From assembly GCA_031277795.1 (NCBI GenBank), contig JAITLQ010000012.1, forward strand, positions 124,001 through 188,000: DNA of 64,000 nt, given 5' to 3'. This document shows positions 63,651 through 64,000 of the stretch, piece after piece. Each line of letters begins with the position of its first letter. The stretch's first letter is position 1. The position numbers and the translations under genes are program-made. This stretch comes from Arthrobacter sp. Its GTDB lineage: Bacteria > Actinomycetota > Actinomycetes > Actinomycetales > Micrococcaceae. A model generated the notes under the pieces. The model ran no database searches and had not been told where the DNA came from. It saw only the letters and a program-made list of their open reading frames with translations.

Positions 63651-64000
63651 ATGGCTGAGATCACCCCGGGCACAGACACGCCCGCATCCTCCACCGTCCC
63701 CGACAAGCCGGCCCTCGAGGGCCTTGAGGCCAAGCTCAACACCCGCTGGCGCGAGGAAGGCACCTACGCCTTCAACCCGCAGACCACGCGCGAGCAGGTC
63801 TACTCGATCGACACCCCGCCGCCGACCGCCTCCGGATCGCTGCACGTGGGCCACGTGTTCTCCTACACGCAGACCGACGTCCTCGCCCGCTTCCAGCGCA
63901 TGCGCGGCAAGAACGTCTTTTACCCCATGGGGTGGGACGACAACGGCCTGCCGACCGAGCGCCGCGTCCAGAACTACTTCGGCGTCCGCTGCGACCCCAC
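63651..64000 (+). CDS. valS: Valyl-tRNA synthetase, 5' end (continues beyond the window)
   Basis: First 116 residues. [21 protein letters not shown] contains the HIGH motif (HVGH) and [21 protein letters not shown] the actinobacterial ValS block. ATG 63651 has GGGAG ten bases before; ATG 63642 is too close. The remainder lies outside the window. Confidence 0.93.
   Translation, partial: MAEITPGTDTPASSTVPDKPALEGLEAKLNTRWREEGTYAFNPQTTREQVYSIDTPPPTASGSLHVGHVFSYTQTDVLARFQRMRGKNVFYPMGWDDNGLPTERRVQNYFGVRCDP

Overview
The window is a GC-rich chromosomal segment of an actinobacterium, most likely of the order Micrococcales. Supporting signs are the order rsfS - nadD - proA - proB - obgE - rpmA - rplU - rne - VKOR - ndk - DUF4233 - folC - ileS, a mycothiol-dependent formaldehyde dehydrogenase, an actinobacterial SOS box (TCGAAC-n4-GTTCGA), a BioQ-type biotin operator, a short-stem-I ileS T-box and a DUF222/HNH (13E12-type) gene. 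No rRNA, tRNA, CRISPR array or insertion sequence was seen.

Layout. Positions 1-2516 hold an Ap4A-phosphorylase-like HIT gene and thrS. At 2.7-4.4 kb an NsrR-type Fe-S repressor precedes flavohaemoglobin, a nitric-oxide defence pair. At 5.8-10.4 kb lies a LexA-controlled DUF6504-dnaE2 mutasome pair without imuB next to it. From 10.7 to 23 kb are housekeeping and stress genes: a Nudix-GNAT fusion, zapE, an S9 peptidase, SRAP, the mycothiol pair, a lipoate-ligase-like gene, a uridine-kinase-like gene, a thioesterase, and a Dcu transporter with an N-formylglutamate amidohydrolase. At 23.2-27.8 kb is a tightly overlapping biotin-uptake operon (bioY, acyl-CoA ligase, thiolase, bioM, bioN, CHY zinc protein) behind two 13-bp BioQ-like palindromes.

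The accessory region is 27.96-33.05 kb. It is a decayed prophage inserted at the 3' end of nrdF. A 58-bp perfect repeat of the nrdF tail flanks it, helically phased GTGGTGA repeats lie inside each end, and both junctions carry a terminator. The integrase has lost its N-terminus, its frame and its catalytic tyrosine. Terminase is fused by deletion to the end of an endolysin, and the holin and a RusA-like gene have nonsense codons. Between the wrecked phage genes sit apparently intact, visibly less GC-rich cargo genes: a lipoprotein, two membrane proteins and a small cysteine-rich peptide. They are the best candidates here for an undescribed function.

From 33 to 37 kb is the class Ib ribonucleotide reductase cluster nrdHIE-F with NrdR-like boxes, then poxB, the rsfS-to-ileS block, an SDR, a possibly SOS-linked DUF222/HNH gene, a GNAT, a hypothetical protein, an SPFH protein and the start of valS.

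Many genes overlap by 1-8 bp (ATGA, GTGA), indicating translational coupling within operons. All positions were read by eye; family calls rest on recognised motifs and gene order, not on searches.
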